Origin: Asaia bogorensis
GTDB taxonomy: Bacteria > Pseudomonadota > Alphaproteobacteria > Acetobacterales > Acetobacteraceae
Assembly (NCBI GenBank): GCA_943333505.2
Contig: CALQTN020000019.1
Location: forward strand, 1-63,642
Direction of reading: 5' to 3'
Length of the DNA: 63,642 nt
Every line of letters begins with the position of its first letter. Position 1 is the stretch's first letter. The notes below the pieces were generated by a model. It was not told the DNA's origin. It ran no database searches and saw only the letters and a program-made list of their open reading frames with translations. Below are positions 1-8,975 of this stretch, in pieces. The translations under genes and the position numbers were made by a program.

Positions 1-1701
1 CAATGGAACATCATGTGGGGCGGTGCCGGCGATGACACCGTGTTTGGTGGTGGCCAATACAACATGCTGTATGGCGGTGACGACAACGACCTGATGGTCG
101 GTGCAGGCTCGCTGAATACGATGGATGGCGGCGCCGGGAACGACATTATTTTCGGCGCCGGCCTGAACAACAAACTTTATGGCGGCACCGGCGACGACAT
201 CATGCTCGGCGGCGGCGACCATAATTATATGGACGGCGGCGACGGCAACAACGTCATGGTTGGCGGCGGCACCATCAATGTGATGCTCGCAGGCGCTGGC
301 AATGATCTGATGTTCGGTGCTGGCACCGTCAACATCATGAATGCAGGCGCCGGCGGTAACATCATGATTGGCGGTGGCTCGCTGAATACGATGTCCGCCG
401 GGTCTGGCAACGACATCATGCTTGGCGCCGGCGCGCTCAACACCATGGATTCAGGTGCCGGCAACGACATCGTGATTGGTGGCGGCGATCATAACGTGCA
501 GCGCGCGGGTGCCGGCGACGATGTGATGATTGGCGCTGGCCTGCTCAGCACCATGACCGGCGATGATGGCAACGACATCATGGTCGGTGGCGGTGCCAAC
601 AACTCGATGGATGGTGGCTTGGGCAACGACATCATGTTCGGTGCCGGCCTTGCCAACTCAATGCTCGGTGGTGCCGGTAATGACGTGGTGTTCGGGATTG
701 GCGGCAGCAACAAGGTCTTCGGCGGCGACGGCAACGATACGCTAATCGGCCTCGGGGCATCGCTGTCGCTATCGGGTGGCCTCGGCAACGACGTCATCAT
801 TGTGATGGGTGCCAGCAGCACCGCAACTGGTGGGCAGGGTGACGATATCATCGTTAACATGTCGCCCGGCGGCACGATTGGTGGCGGTGGCGAGGGTGGT
901 AACAGCGATGGTGCCGATACCCTGATCGGCGCTGGCTGGGGCCTGGTTCCGTTCTTTACCGCTGGATTGAGCACTCTCACCACCAGCGGCGGCGGTGCTG
1001 CAACCAAGAACCTGTTGCAAGCGGCCATGGGCACCGCAACCGCCGGCCTTGGTGACCTGACCAGCTTGTTCGGCGCAGTCATGACGAGCCCGTTCGGGAC
1101 CTTCGCCAACCTTCTGGCCACCGAAACCATGCTGGGTGGTGCGGGCAACGATGTGTTCATCACCGGTCTCGGTGCCAACAAAATCGTCACCGGTGCGGGT
1201 GCCAACACCGTGACCTATCATCTCGGGGATGGTACTGCGACGATTGACATGGCCAATTCGACCTCGGACGTCGTCTCGGTCATCACCGCATCGCCATCGG
1301 CGCTGAGTTTCGTGCTGACCAACGCCAATGTTGCGGCAACTTTGGTGAACGCGACAACGCTGGAGGTGCAGATCGTCGCTGGCGGCCTGCGCTACGGAGA
1401 TCTGATCTTCAAGAACTTCGACACCTCGGTCACCGGGCACGACACGCTGAAACTGTTCGGCGCGGGCGGCAGTTCGTTGACCTTCAATATCGGCGCATTG
1501 GCGGCGAATACCGGATTGGTCAGCGGCACCAACAGCAGCACTGGCCATGGCGTTGATACCGCGGCCGCACTGCAGACCGCGCTGCAAGGTTCCTCGCTCA
1601 GCCAGGTCAAAGCCGGCGCTGCCCAGGGATCGCCGGATGCGCTGCATCTTTTGGCTGGTCAGATTGTCACCGACTTCAGCAAGGTGATTTCGGGCGTTTA
1701 G
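1..1701 (+). CDS. RTX-like repeat protein, 3' part (5' end outside window)
   Basis: The frame is open to base 1, so the N-terminus is missing. From base 1 to about 880 the protein is a tandem array of roughly fifteen 18-residue (54 bp) units of the form GGxGNDIMxGxGxxNxMx. Each unit is two nonapeptides, the first a classic calcium-binding RTX turn (GGxGxDxxx) and the second a variant with Asn and Met. A linker rich in Gly, Ala and Thr follows, then another RTX-type stretch (GGAGNDVF, near base 1135) and a C-terminal domain of about 150 residues with no motif I recognise. RTX arrays form calcium-bound parallel beta-rolls in proteins exported by type I secretion. No ABC/HlyD export genes lie in the window. 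The stop is followed by a strong hairpin. Export and calcium binding are inferred from the repeats. Confidence 0.85.
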   Translation, partial: QWNIMWGGAGDDTVFGGGQYNMLYGGDDNDLMVGAGSLNTMDGGAGNDIIFGAGLNNKLYGGTGDDIMLGGGDHNYMDGGDGNNVMVGGGTINVMLAGAGNDLMFGAGTVNIMNAGAGGNIMIGGGSLNTMSAGSGNDIMLGAGALNTMDSGAGNDIVIGGGDHNVQRAGAGDDVMIGAGLLSTMTGDDGNDIMVGGGANNSMDGGLGNDIMFGAGLANSMLGGAGNDVVFGIGGSNKVFGGDGNDTLIGLGASLSLSGGLGNDVIIVMGASSTATGGQGDDIIVNMSPGGTIGGGGEGGNSDGADTLIGAGWGLVPFFTAGLSTLTTSGGGAATKNLLQAAMGTATAGLGDLTSLFGAVMTSPFGTFANLLATETMLGGAGNDVFITGLGANKIVTGAGANTVTYHLGDGTATIDMANSTSDVVSVITASPSALSFVLTNANVAATLVNATTLEVQIVAGGLRYGDLIFKNFDTSVTGHDTLKLFGAGGSSLTFNIGALAANTGLVSGTNSSTGHGVDTAAALQTALQGSSLSQVKAGAAQGSPDALHLLAGQIVTDFSKVISGV

Positions 1702-1737
1702 CCCGGCGGCCGCTGGGGGTGGGGTAGAAAAGCTAGT

Positions 1738-1775
1738 GGATAGAACCTGACGGGAACCACCGTTAGATTCTATCC
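1738..1775. terminator. Long hairpin after the RTX gene
   Basis: GGATAGAACCTGACGG pairs with CCGTTAGATTCTATCC around the 6-nt loop GAACCA, a 16-bp stem with a single mismatch. It starts 37 nt after the stop codon. There is no clear U-run, so termination or 3'-end protection is inferred. Confidence 0.5.
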
Positions 1776-1832
1776 CGGAAGCCCGGTCTCCTGCTTAATA
1801 TCAGGTGCACTGGGCGGGGAATGGGGACCGGT

Positions 1833-1874
1833 TAGAGCGTGATGCCCCCTGATGGGCGCGGTCATCACGCGATA
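1833..1874. repeat. Diverged 42-nt module of the TAGA-bounded repeat family
   Basis: This stretch starts TAGAGCGTGATG and aligns without gaps over 42 nt to the hairpin module of the copies ending at 12548, 13851 and 22901, sharing the inner block GGCGCGGTC. The terminal CTCTA has decayed to GATA. The following ATTGTTTGTT may be the remnant of the linker seen in intact copies. The remaining gap between the genes holds a hairpin at 1937-1958 (GTGGTGTT/AACACCAC) and no convincing gene. Confidence 0.55.
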
Positions 1875-1986
1875 ATATGGCGTGATTGTTTGTTCTCCGC
1901 GCAGGGCTTGCAGGGCTTTTCCAACGCTGGGCTGGTGTGGTGTTGATGGCAACACCACTCAGTATCGCTTTGCGCGGCAGTGCCAC

Positions 1987-2018
1987 CTGTCGCGCCGTCT
2001 GGAATGGCGGCGCGACAG
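1987..2018 (-). terminator. Hairpin 3' of the pimD-like gene
   Basis: CTGTCGCGCC and GGCGCGACAG form a perfect 10-bp GC-rich stem with a 12-nt loop, 17 nt beyond the stop codon of the minus-strand acyl-CoA dehydrogenase. No U-run follows. Confidence 0.4.
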
Positions 2019-2034
2019 GGGTAACGGAGCAGAT

Positions 2035-3174
2035 TTAGGCGAACAGGCTGCCGCTATCGGACACTTTTGCCAGATGATCGGCGGTATTGCCGTAAAGTGC
2101 TTCGATCATCGTCATACGCTTGAAGTAATGGCCAACCTTGTATTCCATTGTCATCGCGATGCCGCCATGCAATTGCACTGCTTCTTCGCCAATCAGCCTG
2201 CCGGATTTGCCGATCTGCACCTTGGTGGCTGAAACGGCGCGGCTGCGGGATTTGGCGTCGTCGTTGCCCGCCATCACGGTGCCGAACAGGTTGATCGAGC
2301 GGGCCTGTTCCAGCGCCACGAACATATCGACCGAGCGATGCTGCAGGACCTGGAATTCGCTGATCGCACGGCCGAACTGCTTGCGCTGCTTCATGTAGTC
2401 AACCGTCGTCACGTGCATTTCGTGCATCAGGCCAACCGCTTCGGAACACAGCACCGCGATCGCTTCGTCGACAACCCGTTCCACAATCGGCAAGGCACCA
2501 GCCGGATCGCCCAGCACGCCGGCGGCAAGGACGTTGGCGAAGCTAATCTCGGCGGCGCGCAGACCATCCTGCGTCGGGTAGCCCTTGCGGGTCAGGCCCT
2601 CAGCTTTCGCGTCGACTACAAACAGGCCAATGCCGGCCCGGTCAGTGCGGCCGCCGGCGGTGCGGGCGGTGACCAGAATGGTGTCGGCGCAATCGCCATG
2701 CATGACCACGGATTTTTCGCCGTTCAGCACCCAGCCATCACCGGATTTGGTCGCGGTAACCTGGACATCGGCAAGATTGTAGCGGCTGGCGCGCTCGACA
2801 TGGGCGAAGGCCACCAGGCGGGTGCCGGCGGCGATTTCGCTCAGCATGGTCATCTTCTGCGCGTCAGATCCGGCGCGCTTGATCAGCCCGCCGCCGAGCA
2901 CCACGGTTGCGAAGAACGGTTCCACCACCAGGCCACGGCCGAAAGCTTCGGCGACCAGCATTGATTCGACCGGTCCGCCACCGAAGCCGCCATAGGCTTC
3001 ATCAAAGCTCACGCCCAGCAGGCCGAGTTCGGCAAACTGCGCCCAGTTGTCGCGGCTCCAGCCGTCTTTTTCGGTCATGTATTTTTTGCGCTGATCGAAG
3101 CCGTAGCGGTCGGCGATCAAACGGTCGACGCTGTCCTTGAGGAGGCGCTGGTCGTCGGTTAGGTCGAAGTCCAT
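2035..3174 (-). CDS. pimD: Acyl-CoA dehydrogenase, PimD-like (pimeloyl-CoA dehydrogenase small subunit type)
   Basis: A 379-residue flavoprotein of the acyl-CoA dehydrogenase family, predicted to introduce an alpha-beta double bond into an acyl-CoA in the cytoplasm. The start MDFDLTDDQ is preceded by AAGGA; an upstream in-frame extension runs through a repeat and is rejected. Family signatures are the N-terminal helical domain with GGFGGGPVE (about residue 61), QRKQFGR near 260 and LHGGIAMTMEY near 335. The C-terminal position that carries the catalytic Glu in MCAD-type enzymes reads LYGNTADH. That fits the small, possibly non-catalytic subunit of two-component dehydrogenases. It lies downstream of a PimC-like and a PimA-like gene on the same strand, an order recalling the pim dicarboxylate degradation operon. 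Substrate is inferred. Confidence 0.8.
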   Translation of the reverse strand: MDFDLTDDQRLLKDSVDRLIADRYGFDQRKKYMTEKDGWSRDNWAQFAELGLLGVSFDEAYGGFGGGPVESMLVAEAFGRGLVVEPFFATVVLGGGLIKRAGSDAQKMTMLSEIAAGTRLVAFAHVERASRYNLADVQVTATKSGDGWVLNGEKSVVMHGDCADTILVTARTAGGRTDRAGIGLFVVDAKAEGLTRKGYPTQDGLRAAEISFANVLAAGVLGDPAGALPIVERVVDEAIAVLCSEAVGLMHEMHVTTVDYMKQRKQFGRAISEFQVLQHRSVDMFVALEQARSINLFGTVMAGNDDAKSRSRAVSATKVQIGKSGRLIGEEAVQLHGGIAMTMEYKVGHYFKRMTMIEALYGNTADHLAKVSDSGSLFA

Positions 3175-3200
3175 GGGAGGGTTCCTTAGGCGAGGTAAGT

Positions 3201-3340
3201 AGTTCTTTTTGTGAACAAAAAGAACCAAAAAAACTTTTTAATACTTGCGGCCGTTGGCGTTCGCTCTCTGAAAATTCCCACGCCGACGGCAACAAAGTGG
3301 GGAAGTTTTTCTTGCTTCTTTTTGTTCACAAAAAGAAGAC
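3201..3340. repeat. Nested-palindrome intergenic repeat, copy 1
   Basis: Both ends are hairpins: TTCTTTTTGT/ACAAAAAGAA at 3203-3224 and the same stem with an inverted loop at 3316-3337, so the ends are also inverted repeats of each other. The centre carries GCCGTTGGCGT (3250-3260) facing ACGCCGACGGC (3280-3290), and A/T tracts flank it, so the whole element can fold into one imperfect hairpin of about 135 nt. It fills the gap between the pimC-like and pimD-like genes, starting 27 bp upstream of the pimD start and ending 19 bp after the pimC stop. Confidence 0.85.
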
Positions 3341-3356
3341 GCTTCCCCTTTTAGGA

Positions 3357-4559
3357 CTAGAAACCCAGAATCGCCTTAGCAATAATATTGCGCTGGATTT
3401 CATTCGACCCGCCATAGATCGACACCTTGCGCTTGTTGAAATAGGCCGGCGCGGCTGCCGCGGCGAATTCCGGACCATACCCGGCCTCATTACGCCCACT
3501 GCCTTCATCCGACATTGCGAAGGGCATGATGTAGGGGCCTGCGACATCCATGGTGAGATCGGTAATCCACTGCTGGATTTCCGAGCCCTTCATTTTCAGG
3601 ATCGAGCTTGCCGGGTTCGGCCGACCTTTGGCCTTGCCGTTTTCGTCGGCAATGATGCGCAGCTGGGTCATTTCCAGCGCCTTAAGCTCGATTTCGACCA
3701 TCGACAGCTTTTCGCGGAATTTCGGGTCGTCGAGCACGCGGGCTTCGCCCACCGGTTCGATCGCCGCGAGTTCACGGATCCGCTTCAAGCGCGCCTTAGA
3801 TGCGCCGACCGCGGCGATACCAGTGCGTTCGTTGCCGAGCAGGAATTTCGCGTAATCCCAGCCCTTATTGACCTCACCCACGATGTTTTCCGCCGGCACT
3901 TTCACGTCGTCGAAGAAAACCTCGTTCACTTCATGCCCGCCATCAATGGTCTGGATCGGGCGGACGGTGATACCGGGCGTTTTCATGTCGCAAAGAATGT
4001 AGGAAATGCCTTCCTGCTTCTTGGCGTTGGGATCGGTGCGGCACAGCACAAAAATCCAGTCAGCGTGCTGGCCCAACGTGGTCCAGGTCTTCTGCCCGTT
4101 AATCACCCATTGTCCGTCGATCATTTCGGCCTTGGTGCGCAGGCCAGCGAGGTCCGATCCGGCGCCGGGTTCGGAAAAGCCCTGACACCACCAGATATCG
4201 AGGTTAGCGGTCGCCGGCAGGAATTTCTTCTTCTGCGCTTCACTACCGAACTGCGCGATAACTGGCCCAACCATCGAGGTATTGAAGGCCAACCCGCCCG
4301 GAACACCAGCCTGCTGGCTTTCATCGGAATAGAAATAACGCTGCACCGGGGTCCAGTCCTTGCCACCCCATTCGACCGGCCAGCCCGGCACCGCAAGCCC
4401 GTGCTTGTTGAGAATGCGCTGCTGGAGGATGATTTCATCCTTCGTCAGATGCTGGCCTTCCAGCACCTTGGTGCGGATGCTTTCGGGGATTTCGGTGCGA
4501 AAGAATTTGCGCATTTCGTCACGAAACGCCAATTCCTCAGCGGTAAAATTCAGGTCCAT
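3357..4559 (-). CDS. pimC: Acyl-CoA dehydrogenase, PimC-like (pimeloyl-CoA dehydrogenase large subunit type)
   Basis: A 400-residue acyl-CoA dehydrogenase starting MDLNFTAEELAFRDEM. It has the conserved GWPVEWGG (about residue 80), the FAD/substrate-region signature WCQGFSEPGAGSDLAG (near 135), QKTWTTLGQHADW (near 172) and a C-terminal IYGGSNEIQRNIIA. The usual C-terminal catalytic Glu position (YEGT) is YGGS, so the base probably sits elsewhere, as in other dehydrogenases of this subgroup. It starts 11 bp after the ligase stop, so the two are clearly co-transcribed. Paired with the PimD-like subunit it would form a heteromeric dehydrogenase for dicarboxyl- or medium/long-chain acyl-CoA. The pairing and the substrate are inferred from family resemblance. 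Confidence 0.85.
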   Translation of the reverse strand: MDLNFTAEELAFRDEMRKFFRTEIPESIRTKVLEGQHLTKDEIILQQRILNKHGLAVPGWPVEWGGKDWTPVQRYFYSDESQQAGVPGGLAFNTSMVGPVIAQFGSEAQKKKFLPATANLDIWWCQGFSEPGAGSDLAGLRTKAEMIDGQWVINGQKTWTTLGQHADWIFVLCRTDPNAKKQEGISYILCDMKTPGITVRPIQTIDGGHEVNEVFFDDVKVPAENIVGEVNKGWDYAKFLLGNERTGIAAVGASKARLKRIRELAAIEPVGEARVLDDPKFREKLSMVEIELKALEMTQLRIIADENGKAKGRPNPASSILKMKGSEIQQWITDLTMDVAGPYIMPFAMSDEGSGRNEAGYGPEFAAAAAPAYFNKRKVSIYGGSNEIQRNIIAKAILGF

Positions 4560-4570
4560 CTGTGTCTCTC

Positions 4571-6244
4571 CTATTGCCCTGCTCGGGCTTTTTCGTCCCG
4601 CCCGAGGCGGGCCAGTTCATCGTCCACCAGGTCCTTGCGCGATAGCTTACCGACCCCCGTCTTGGGCAGGCTGTCGCGAATTTCCATAGCGCTTGGCAGT
4701 TCGTGGCGTCCGATACGTTCAGCCAGGAAGCTGCGCAACCCCTCTAATGATAAGGGCGCCGCCCCTTCGCGCAAGACCACGAAGGCTTTCGCCGCCTGGC
4801 CGCGATACTGGTCGGCAATGCCGATCACCCCGGCCTCCACGACGTCGGGGTGTTCGTAGATCGCATTTTCGATCATCGCCGGATAGACGTTGAAGCCGCC
4901 CGAAATGATCATATCCTTCTTGCGATCGACCAGGAAGAAGAAGCCGCGCTCATCATAATGGCCAATATCGCCGGTCAGCAGATAGCCATCGGCGAAGGCC
5001 GCAGCGCTTTCCTCGACGCGGTTCCAGTAGCCGCGGGTCACGTTCGGCCCCTTGATGCGGATTTCACCGGTTTCGTTAGGGCCGAGGATTTTATGCGGAT
5101 CGTCGAGCGAGACCACATCCATCATGATACCCGGTGCGGGGATGCCGATCATGCCGGGGGTGTAGGTAATGCCTTCCGGGATGAGCGCGCCGACCGGGGA
5201 GGTTTCGGTCATCCCCCAGCCGCCGCCGAGCTTCTGGCCAGTCAGCCGTTCGAACTTCTCCGATATTTCCGCCGGTAGCGGCGCGCCACCTGACAGCGTG
5301 AGGCGCAAGGACGTCAGATCGCGGCTTTCGATACCCGGTGCGTTAACCAGCGCGATCCACATTGTCGGTACACCGCAGAACACCGTGGCGCGGCCGGTTT
5401 CAAGGTCGGCAATCGTGGTTTCGACATCAAAGCGCGGGCGCAGCAGGATTTCGGCCCCGGCCGCGATCGCGCGCAGCAGCACGCCGGTCAGCGCGTAGAT
5501 GTGGAACATCGGCAACACGCCGATCATCCGGTCCTCGGCGCCGATCGAGACATGCCCCGCGCCGTAATTATCGATGATGCTGACCGCTGCCGACAAATTC
5601 GCATGGCTCAGCATGGCGGCCTTGGGCACGCCGGTGGTGCCGCCGGTATATTGCAACAGGGCGACATCATCGGGCAAAATTGTCGGCCAGGATGCTGGCA
5701 GGTCGGTCGAGATCGCGGTGAGGTTGAGCGCCTCGGCCGGGATCGGCAGTGCCGGGGATGGCGCGCCAAATTCGGCATCGTCGCCCAGGATCACGCATTT
5801 GGCTGCACCCTCGGCGAGCACCGCCAGGGCATTGTGCATCAGGCCGGGAATATTGGTCGAAATCAGCGTGGTCGCGCCACTATCCTTGAGCTTGCTGGCG
5901 ATGGCGCGCGCCGGATCGAGCGGAGACAGATGCACCACTCGGGCGCCGAGGCGCAGCACCGCAAAGAAGGCAACCGGATGAAAGGGCGTGTTGTGCAACA
6001 GCAGCGCCACCGCATCGCCCTGCTTGATGCCGAGCTTCTGCAGCCCGGCGGCAAACCGGTCTGCGCGGCTTGCGAGATCAGCAAACGTAATTTGGGCGCC
6101 ACGGAATTCGATCGCTGGCCGGTTGCCGAAACGCTGCACCGCTTCGTCCAGCATAGCGGGCAAAGTGGACAGCCGGATCGGCGCGTCCCAGACAACACCT
6201 TGCGGATAATGGGCTTCCCACGGAAACGGACGAACATTGATCAT
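4571..6244 (-). CDS. pimA: Acyl-CoA ligase (AMP-forming), PimA-like
   Basis: A 557-residue ANL-superfamily ligase that activates a carboxylic acid to its CoA thioester through an acyl-AMP. Visible motifs in order: P-loop YTGGTTGVPKAA (199-210), GWGMTET (342-348), TGD (424-426), the hinge LVDRKKD (438-444) and the C-terminal KTGVGKLSR with catalytic Lys533. The N-terminus (WEAHYPQGVVWDAPI) resembles pimeloyl/dicarboxylate-CoA ligases. It is the first gene of a ligase-dehydrogenase-dehydrogenase unit, so it probably supplies the CoA ester for the two downstream enzymes. The free acid is not determinable from sequence; dicarboxylate or long-chain fatty acid are the likeliest. Confidence 0.85.
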   Translation of the reverse strand: MINVRPFPWEAHYPQGVVWDAPIRLSTLPAMLDEAVQRFGNRPAIEFRGAQITFADLASRADRFAAGLQKLGIKQGDAVALLLHNTPFHPVAFFAVLRLGARVVHLSPLDPARAIASKLKDSGATTLISTNIPGLMHNALAVLAEGAAKCVILGDDAEFGAPSPALPIPAEALNLTAISTDLPASWPTILPDDVALLQYTGGTTGVPKAAMLSHANLSAAVSIIDNYGAGHVSIGAEDRMIGVLPMFHIYALTGVLLRAIAAGAEILLRPRFDVETTIADLETGRATVFCGVPTMWIALVNAPGIESRDLTSLRLTLSGGAPLPAEISEKFERLTGQKLGGGWGMTETSPVGALIPEGITYTPGMIGIPAPGIMMDVVSLDDPHKILGPNETGEIRIKGPNVTRGYWNRVEESAAAFADGYLLTGDIGHYDERGFFFLVDRKKDMIISGGFNVYPAMIENAIYEHPDVVEAGVIGIADQYRGQAAKAFVVLREGAAPLSLEGLRSFLAERIGRHELPSAMEIRDSLPKTGVGKLSRKDLVDDELARLGRDEKARAGQ

Positions 6245-6348
6245 TCAGTGCTCCTGGACGTTCGGCATGCCGCCGTTACCCCTGCAAGATGCCCGTCCGC
6301 AGCCCTCCCCGCAACTGGAAATGCCCGTCAGCGGCTTGGCGTTTTCGA

Positions 6349-7467
6349 TTACGGCGCGCGCAAGATCGACAGGAACCCAGGTCGGGCGCGTCCAGCCCCC
6401 ATGACCGCAGCCTGGAGATGGTAGCGGCCAAAGGCAGGTGCCGCGATCCGATACCCGGCACCGGCGCTGCCCTTGGCGGCAATCCGAGCCAGACCTATCG
6501 CGGTTTCCGCCAAAGTCCGCTCATTGCCGAGATGGAGATCGAGGGGGACCGGGCCCCAGCTGGGCGCCGCGCCGTGCCATTCCAGCCCGGGCATGACATC
6601 GGTCCAACTATTCGTCAGTGCCTCGAAGTAGCTTTCGATCCGCCCGGCGGTGACGAAACTGCGCAGAAATGGATCGGCGGCGCCATCAAACGCGGCATCG
6701 ATCAGGCCGAGATAGGAAATCGGCCTGATCGCTTGGAGCTTCTGCGCCAGATCAATCGCGTTCGGTCCACCATTGCTGATGCCGACGATGACGGTCCGGC
6801 CCGGCGGCAGCATACGTTCGCCACTGATCCGGGCGATTTCAGCCAGGATCTTTACGACCGGGCTTTTAGCCGCGAACGGGCTGCCCCAGAAGTTAATCAT
6901 GTGCATTTCGTGGCGGCTCATATAGCCGGCCTCGGTCGAAACCGCGCGCACGGCGGAGAAATTATTCAGTTCGTCGACAAGGCGCGGAGTACCCTCATTG
7001 CCGCCGAGCGTGCCTTGAATTTCGATATAGAGATCGAGGGTGCGCAACGTCGCCGCGCCGCCACCGCCACCGCCTCCGCCACCACCGCTGAGCGCAGCCT
7101 GGGCGGCATCAAGCGCGCGCACCGTCTTGATGCCGATAATGTCGTCGATCTGTCCGGCAAAATTGAGCAAACCAATGCGCTTCTTGAGGGCGGCAACGGC
7201 CGCGGCGGTGCTGTTTCCATAGGTTCCGGCGGCATCGCGGGGGCCTGGTGGGTAGGGCATCCCGAGGGCTTTGAAAATCGCCTCCAAAGCGGCTTGCAGC
7301 TTGCGGACCGCCTGGGGTTTCGAGGCGGCGGTGAAGCGGCCGATATGGGCACCATCGGATTGACTGCAGGACAGCAATTGCGCATCGCCCTTGAAGGCGG
7401 CTGATTGCGGAAACGGGTACGATCCGTTTTGCATCGCCAGCTTCATCGCCTGCTCGACATCGGCCAT
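6349..7467 (-). CDS. Peptidoglycan-binding-like / alpha-beta hydrolase-like chimeric protein
   Basis: A 372-residue protein; the start MADVEQAMKLA is chosen because AGGAG lies 8 nt upstream. Residues about 50-122 look like a peptidoglycan-binding-type helical repeat region (QAVRKLQAAL, then GTYGNSTAAAVAALKKRIGL and IGIKTVRALD). A run of ten glycines (128-137) then joins a second domain. In that domain a strand-turn-helix V-I-V-G-I-S231-N-G-G resembles a nucleophile elbow, so an alpha/beta-hydrolase or lipase-like fold is possible, although no catalytic Asp/His can be assigned. There is no signal peptide. It stands between the ligase and the copper genes on the same strand with gaps of about 100 bp. 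The function is unknown; the domain assignments are moderate at best. Confidence 0.6.
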   Translation of the reverse strand: MADVEQAMKLAMQNGSYPFPQSAAFKGDAQLLSCSQSDGAHIGRFTAASKPQAVRKLQAALEAIFKALGMPYPPGPRDAAGTYGNSTAAAVAALKKRIGLLNFAGQIDDIIGIKTVRALDAAQAALSGGGGGGGGGGAATLRTLDLYIEIQGTLGGNEGTPRLVDELNNFSAVRAVSTEAGYMSRHEMHMINFWGSPFAAKSPVVKILAEIARISGERMLPPGRTVIVGISNGGPNAIDLAQKLQAIRPISYLGLIDAAFDGAADPFLRSFVTAGRIESYFEALTNSWTDVMPGLEWHGAAPSWGPVPLDLHLGNERTLAETAIGLARIAAKGSAGAGYRIAAPAFGRYHLQAAVMGAGRARPGFLSILRAP

Positions 7468-7574
7468 GGTCGCGCTCCTGTGCTGTGATTGCCTCGCATA
7501 GCGCCCGCTGAAACCAATGTTAGGACTCTTGCCGTCCATAATTCAAGGCAGTTGCACCGAAAACCCGCGCCCGG

Positions 7575-8975
7575 TCAGCCATAGGCAAGCTCGGTCATCA
7601 TGCCGCGCGCCATGTGGAACAGGTTATGGCAATGAAACAGCCAGCGTCCGGGATTATCGGCGTCGAACACCACCGTCACCGCGCCGTTCACCGGCACCAG
7701 AACGGTGTCGCGGATTGCGCCGGAAACCGATTTTCCGTTAATTGCAGTGACCTGGAAGTGATGGCCGTGCAAATGCATCGGATGCGCCATCGGGCTGCGA
7801 TTGACCATTTCCACCGCAACGCGCTGGCCCTTGGCCACACCCAGGCCGCGCCGATTATCCCAGACGCGATCATCGATGACCCAGCTATACGGCATCATCG
7901 TGCCGCCCAGCACCACGCGATGGCTGACATCGGCGGGGCGGATTGCGAGCGGTGTCGCGGCGACCAGCTTCTGTTCCAGCGACAAATCCACCGCTGCCGC
8001 CTTGGCGCTGGCAAGATCGGCAAGCCTGGTGATCGCAGCCCCTGGGGTTGCCAGGATAAACCCGGTGCGCTGGCGTTCACCCTCGCGCAGCGCCAGGATA
8101 GGAAAAGCCCCCGATGCCGGCAGGGTCAGCAGAATATCCAACCGCTGGCCCTGCGCCATCGGGAACATCCGGCCGGAAACCGGCACCACGGCATTACCGT
8201 CCACCGCAATGACTTGCCCACTGAGTGTGCCGAGATCGATCCAGAAGGCGGTGCCGGTCGCACCATTGATCAGGCGCAGCCGCACCCGGCCGGCACGCTC
8301 GGTGCGGACAACCAACGGGTCGGCCAGGGTGCGATCATTAGCGAGATAGGCGTCATATTCAAAGTCATTAAGATCCTGCATCGGCATAGCATGCCCGGCA
8401 TGGCTGGCACCATGGGCCATCGCCATGCCCTTGGTGACGGTTGCGAAGACCTCGGCCGGGCTCCGGAATGAAAAATCATGCAGCAGGACGGTGACCTCCT
8501 GGGCGTCCATCCGCAGATCCTCGGCGGTACGCACGATCAACGGTGCGGCCATCAGCGCCTGTTCCTGCAGGCCGTGATGGGAGTGCATCCAGTGAGTACC
8601 GGGCCGCGGGGCAAAATCGTAGGACTGATTGCCAGCCACCGGGATCGGGCTGGCATAGCCGGTATCGGTGACACCGTCCTGCTCGGGCGGCGGGGTCTGG
8701 CCGTGCCAATGCAGGATGGTGTCCTCACCACTGCGATTGGCAACCGACACGGCAAAACGCTGATCAGGCGCGAGGGTCAGGCCGCTCTCGCCGCTTGGTT
8801 GCCGCAAGCCGAAGACCTGGGCGGGTTTGCGGTTGACCTCGATCACCCGGCGTTCAGCGATAAGCTCGAGCCTGCTGGTCTCGGCTGCGCGGCTCTGGCG
8901 TGAAACCAGCCCGCCGGTCAGAGCGCCGAAACCCGCCGAGGTCAGCAACAGCCGCCGTGAAAGCGCAGGCACCAT
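7575..8975 (-). CDS. Periplasmic multicopper oxidase (Tat-exported, CueO/CopA-like)
   Basis: A 466-residue multicopper oxidase that couples substrate oxidation (Cu(I), metals or phenols) to reduction of oxygen to water. The N-terminus has a twin-arginine signal (SRRLLLTSAGFG, residues 6-17). Copper ligands are plain: H89-W-H91-G, the HWMHSHH block at 128-134, HPMHLHGHH near 395, and the C-terminal HCHNLFHMARGMM with the type 1 Cys, His and Met. At 466 residues it is of compact three-domain length. It lies 212 bp downstream of a Met-rich Spy-like gene in the same direction, which suggests a periplasmic copper or oxidant defence role. Confidence 0.9.
   Translation of the reverse strand: MVPALSRRLLLTSAGFGALTGGLVSRQSRAAETSRLELIAERRVIEVNRKPAQVFGLRQPSGESGLTLAPDQRFAVSVANRSGEDTILHWHGQTPPPEQDGVTDTGYASPIPVAGNQSYDFAPRPGTHWMHSHHGLQEQALMAAPLIVRTAEDLRMDAQEVTVLLHDFSFRSPAEVFATVTKGMAMAHGASHAGHAMPMQDLNDFEYDAYLANDRTLADPLVVRTERAGRVRLRLINGATGTAFWIDLGTLSGQVIAVDGNAVVPVSGRMFPMAQGQRLDILLTLPASGAFPILALREGERQRTGFILATPGAAITRLADLASAKAAAVDLSLEQKLVAATPLAIRPADVSHRVVLGGTMMPYSWVIDDRVWDNRRGLGVAKGQRVAVEMVNRSPMAHPMHLHGHHFQVTAINGKSVSGAIRDTVLVPVNGAVTVVFDADNPGRWLFHCHNLFHMARGMMTELAYG

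Noticed and set aside
769-1647. 292-codon minus-strand frame over the RTX gene
   Set aside because: It mirrors the RTX/linker coding strand and has no RBS or recognisable domain.
3297-4859. 520-codon open frame on the plus strand
   Set aside because: It is antisense to the pimC-like and ligase genes, has no family motif and begins inside a repeat; long antisense frames are expected at this GC content.
7059-7090. Tri-nucleotide run (CCGCCACCG type) considered as a phase-variable repeat
   Set aside because: It encodes the poly-Gly linker in whole codons, so slippage would change linker length but not frame; no switch is evident.
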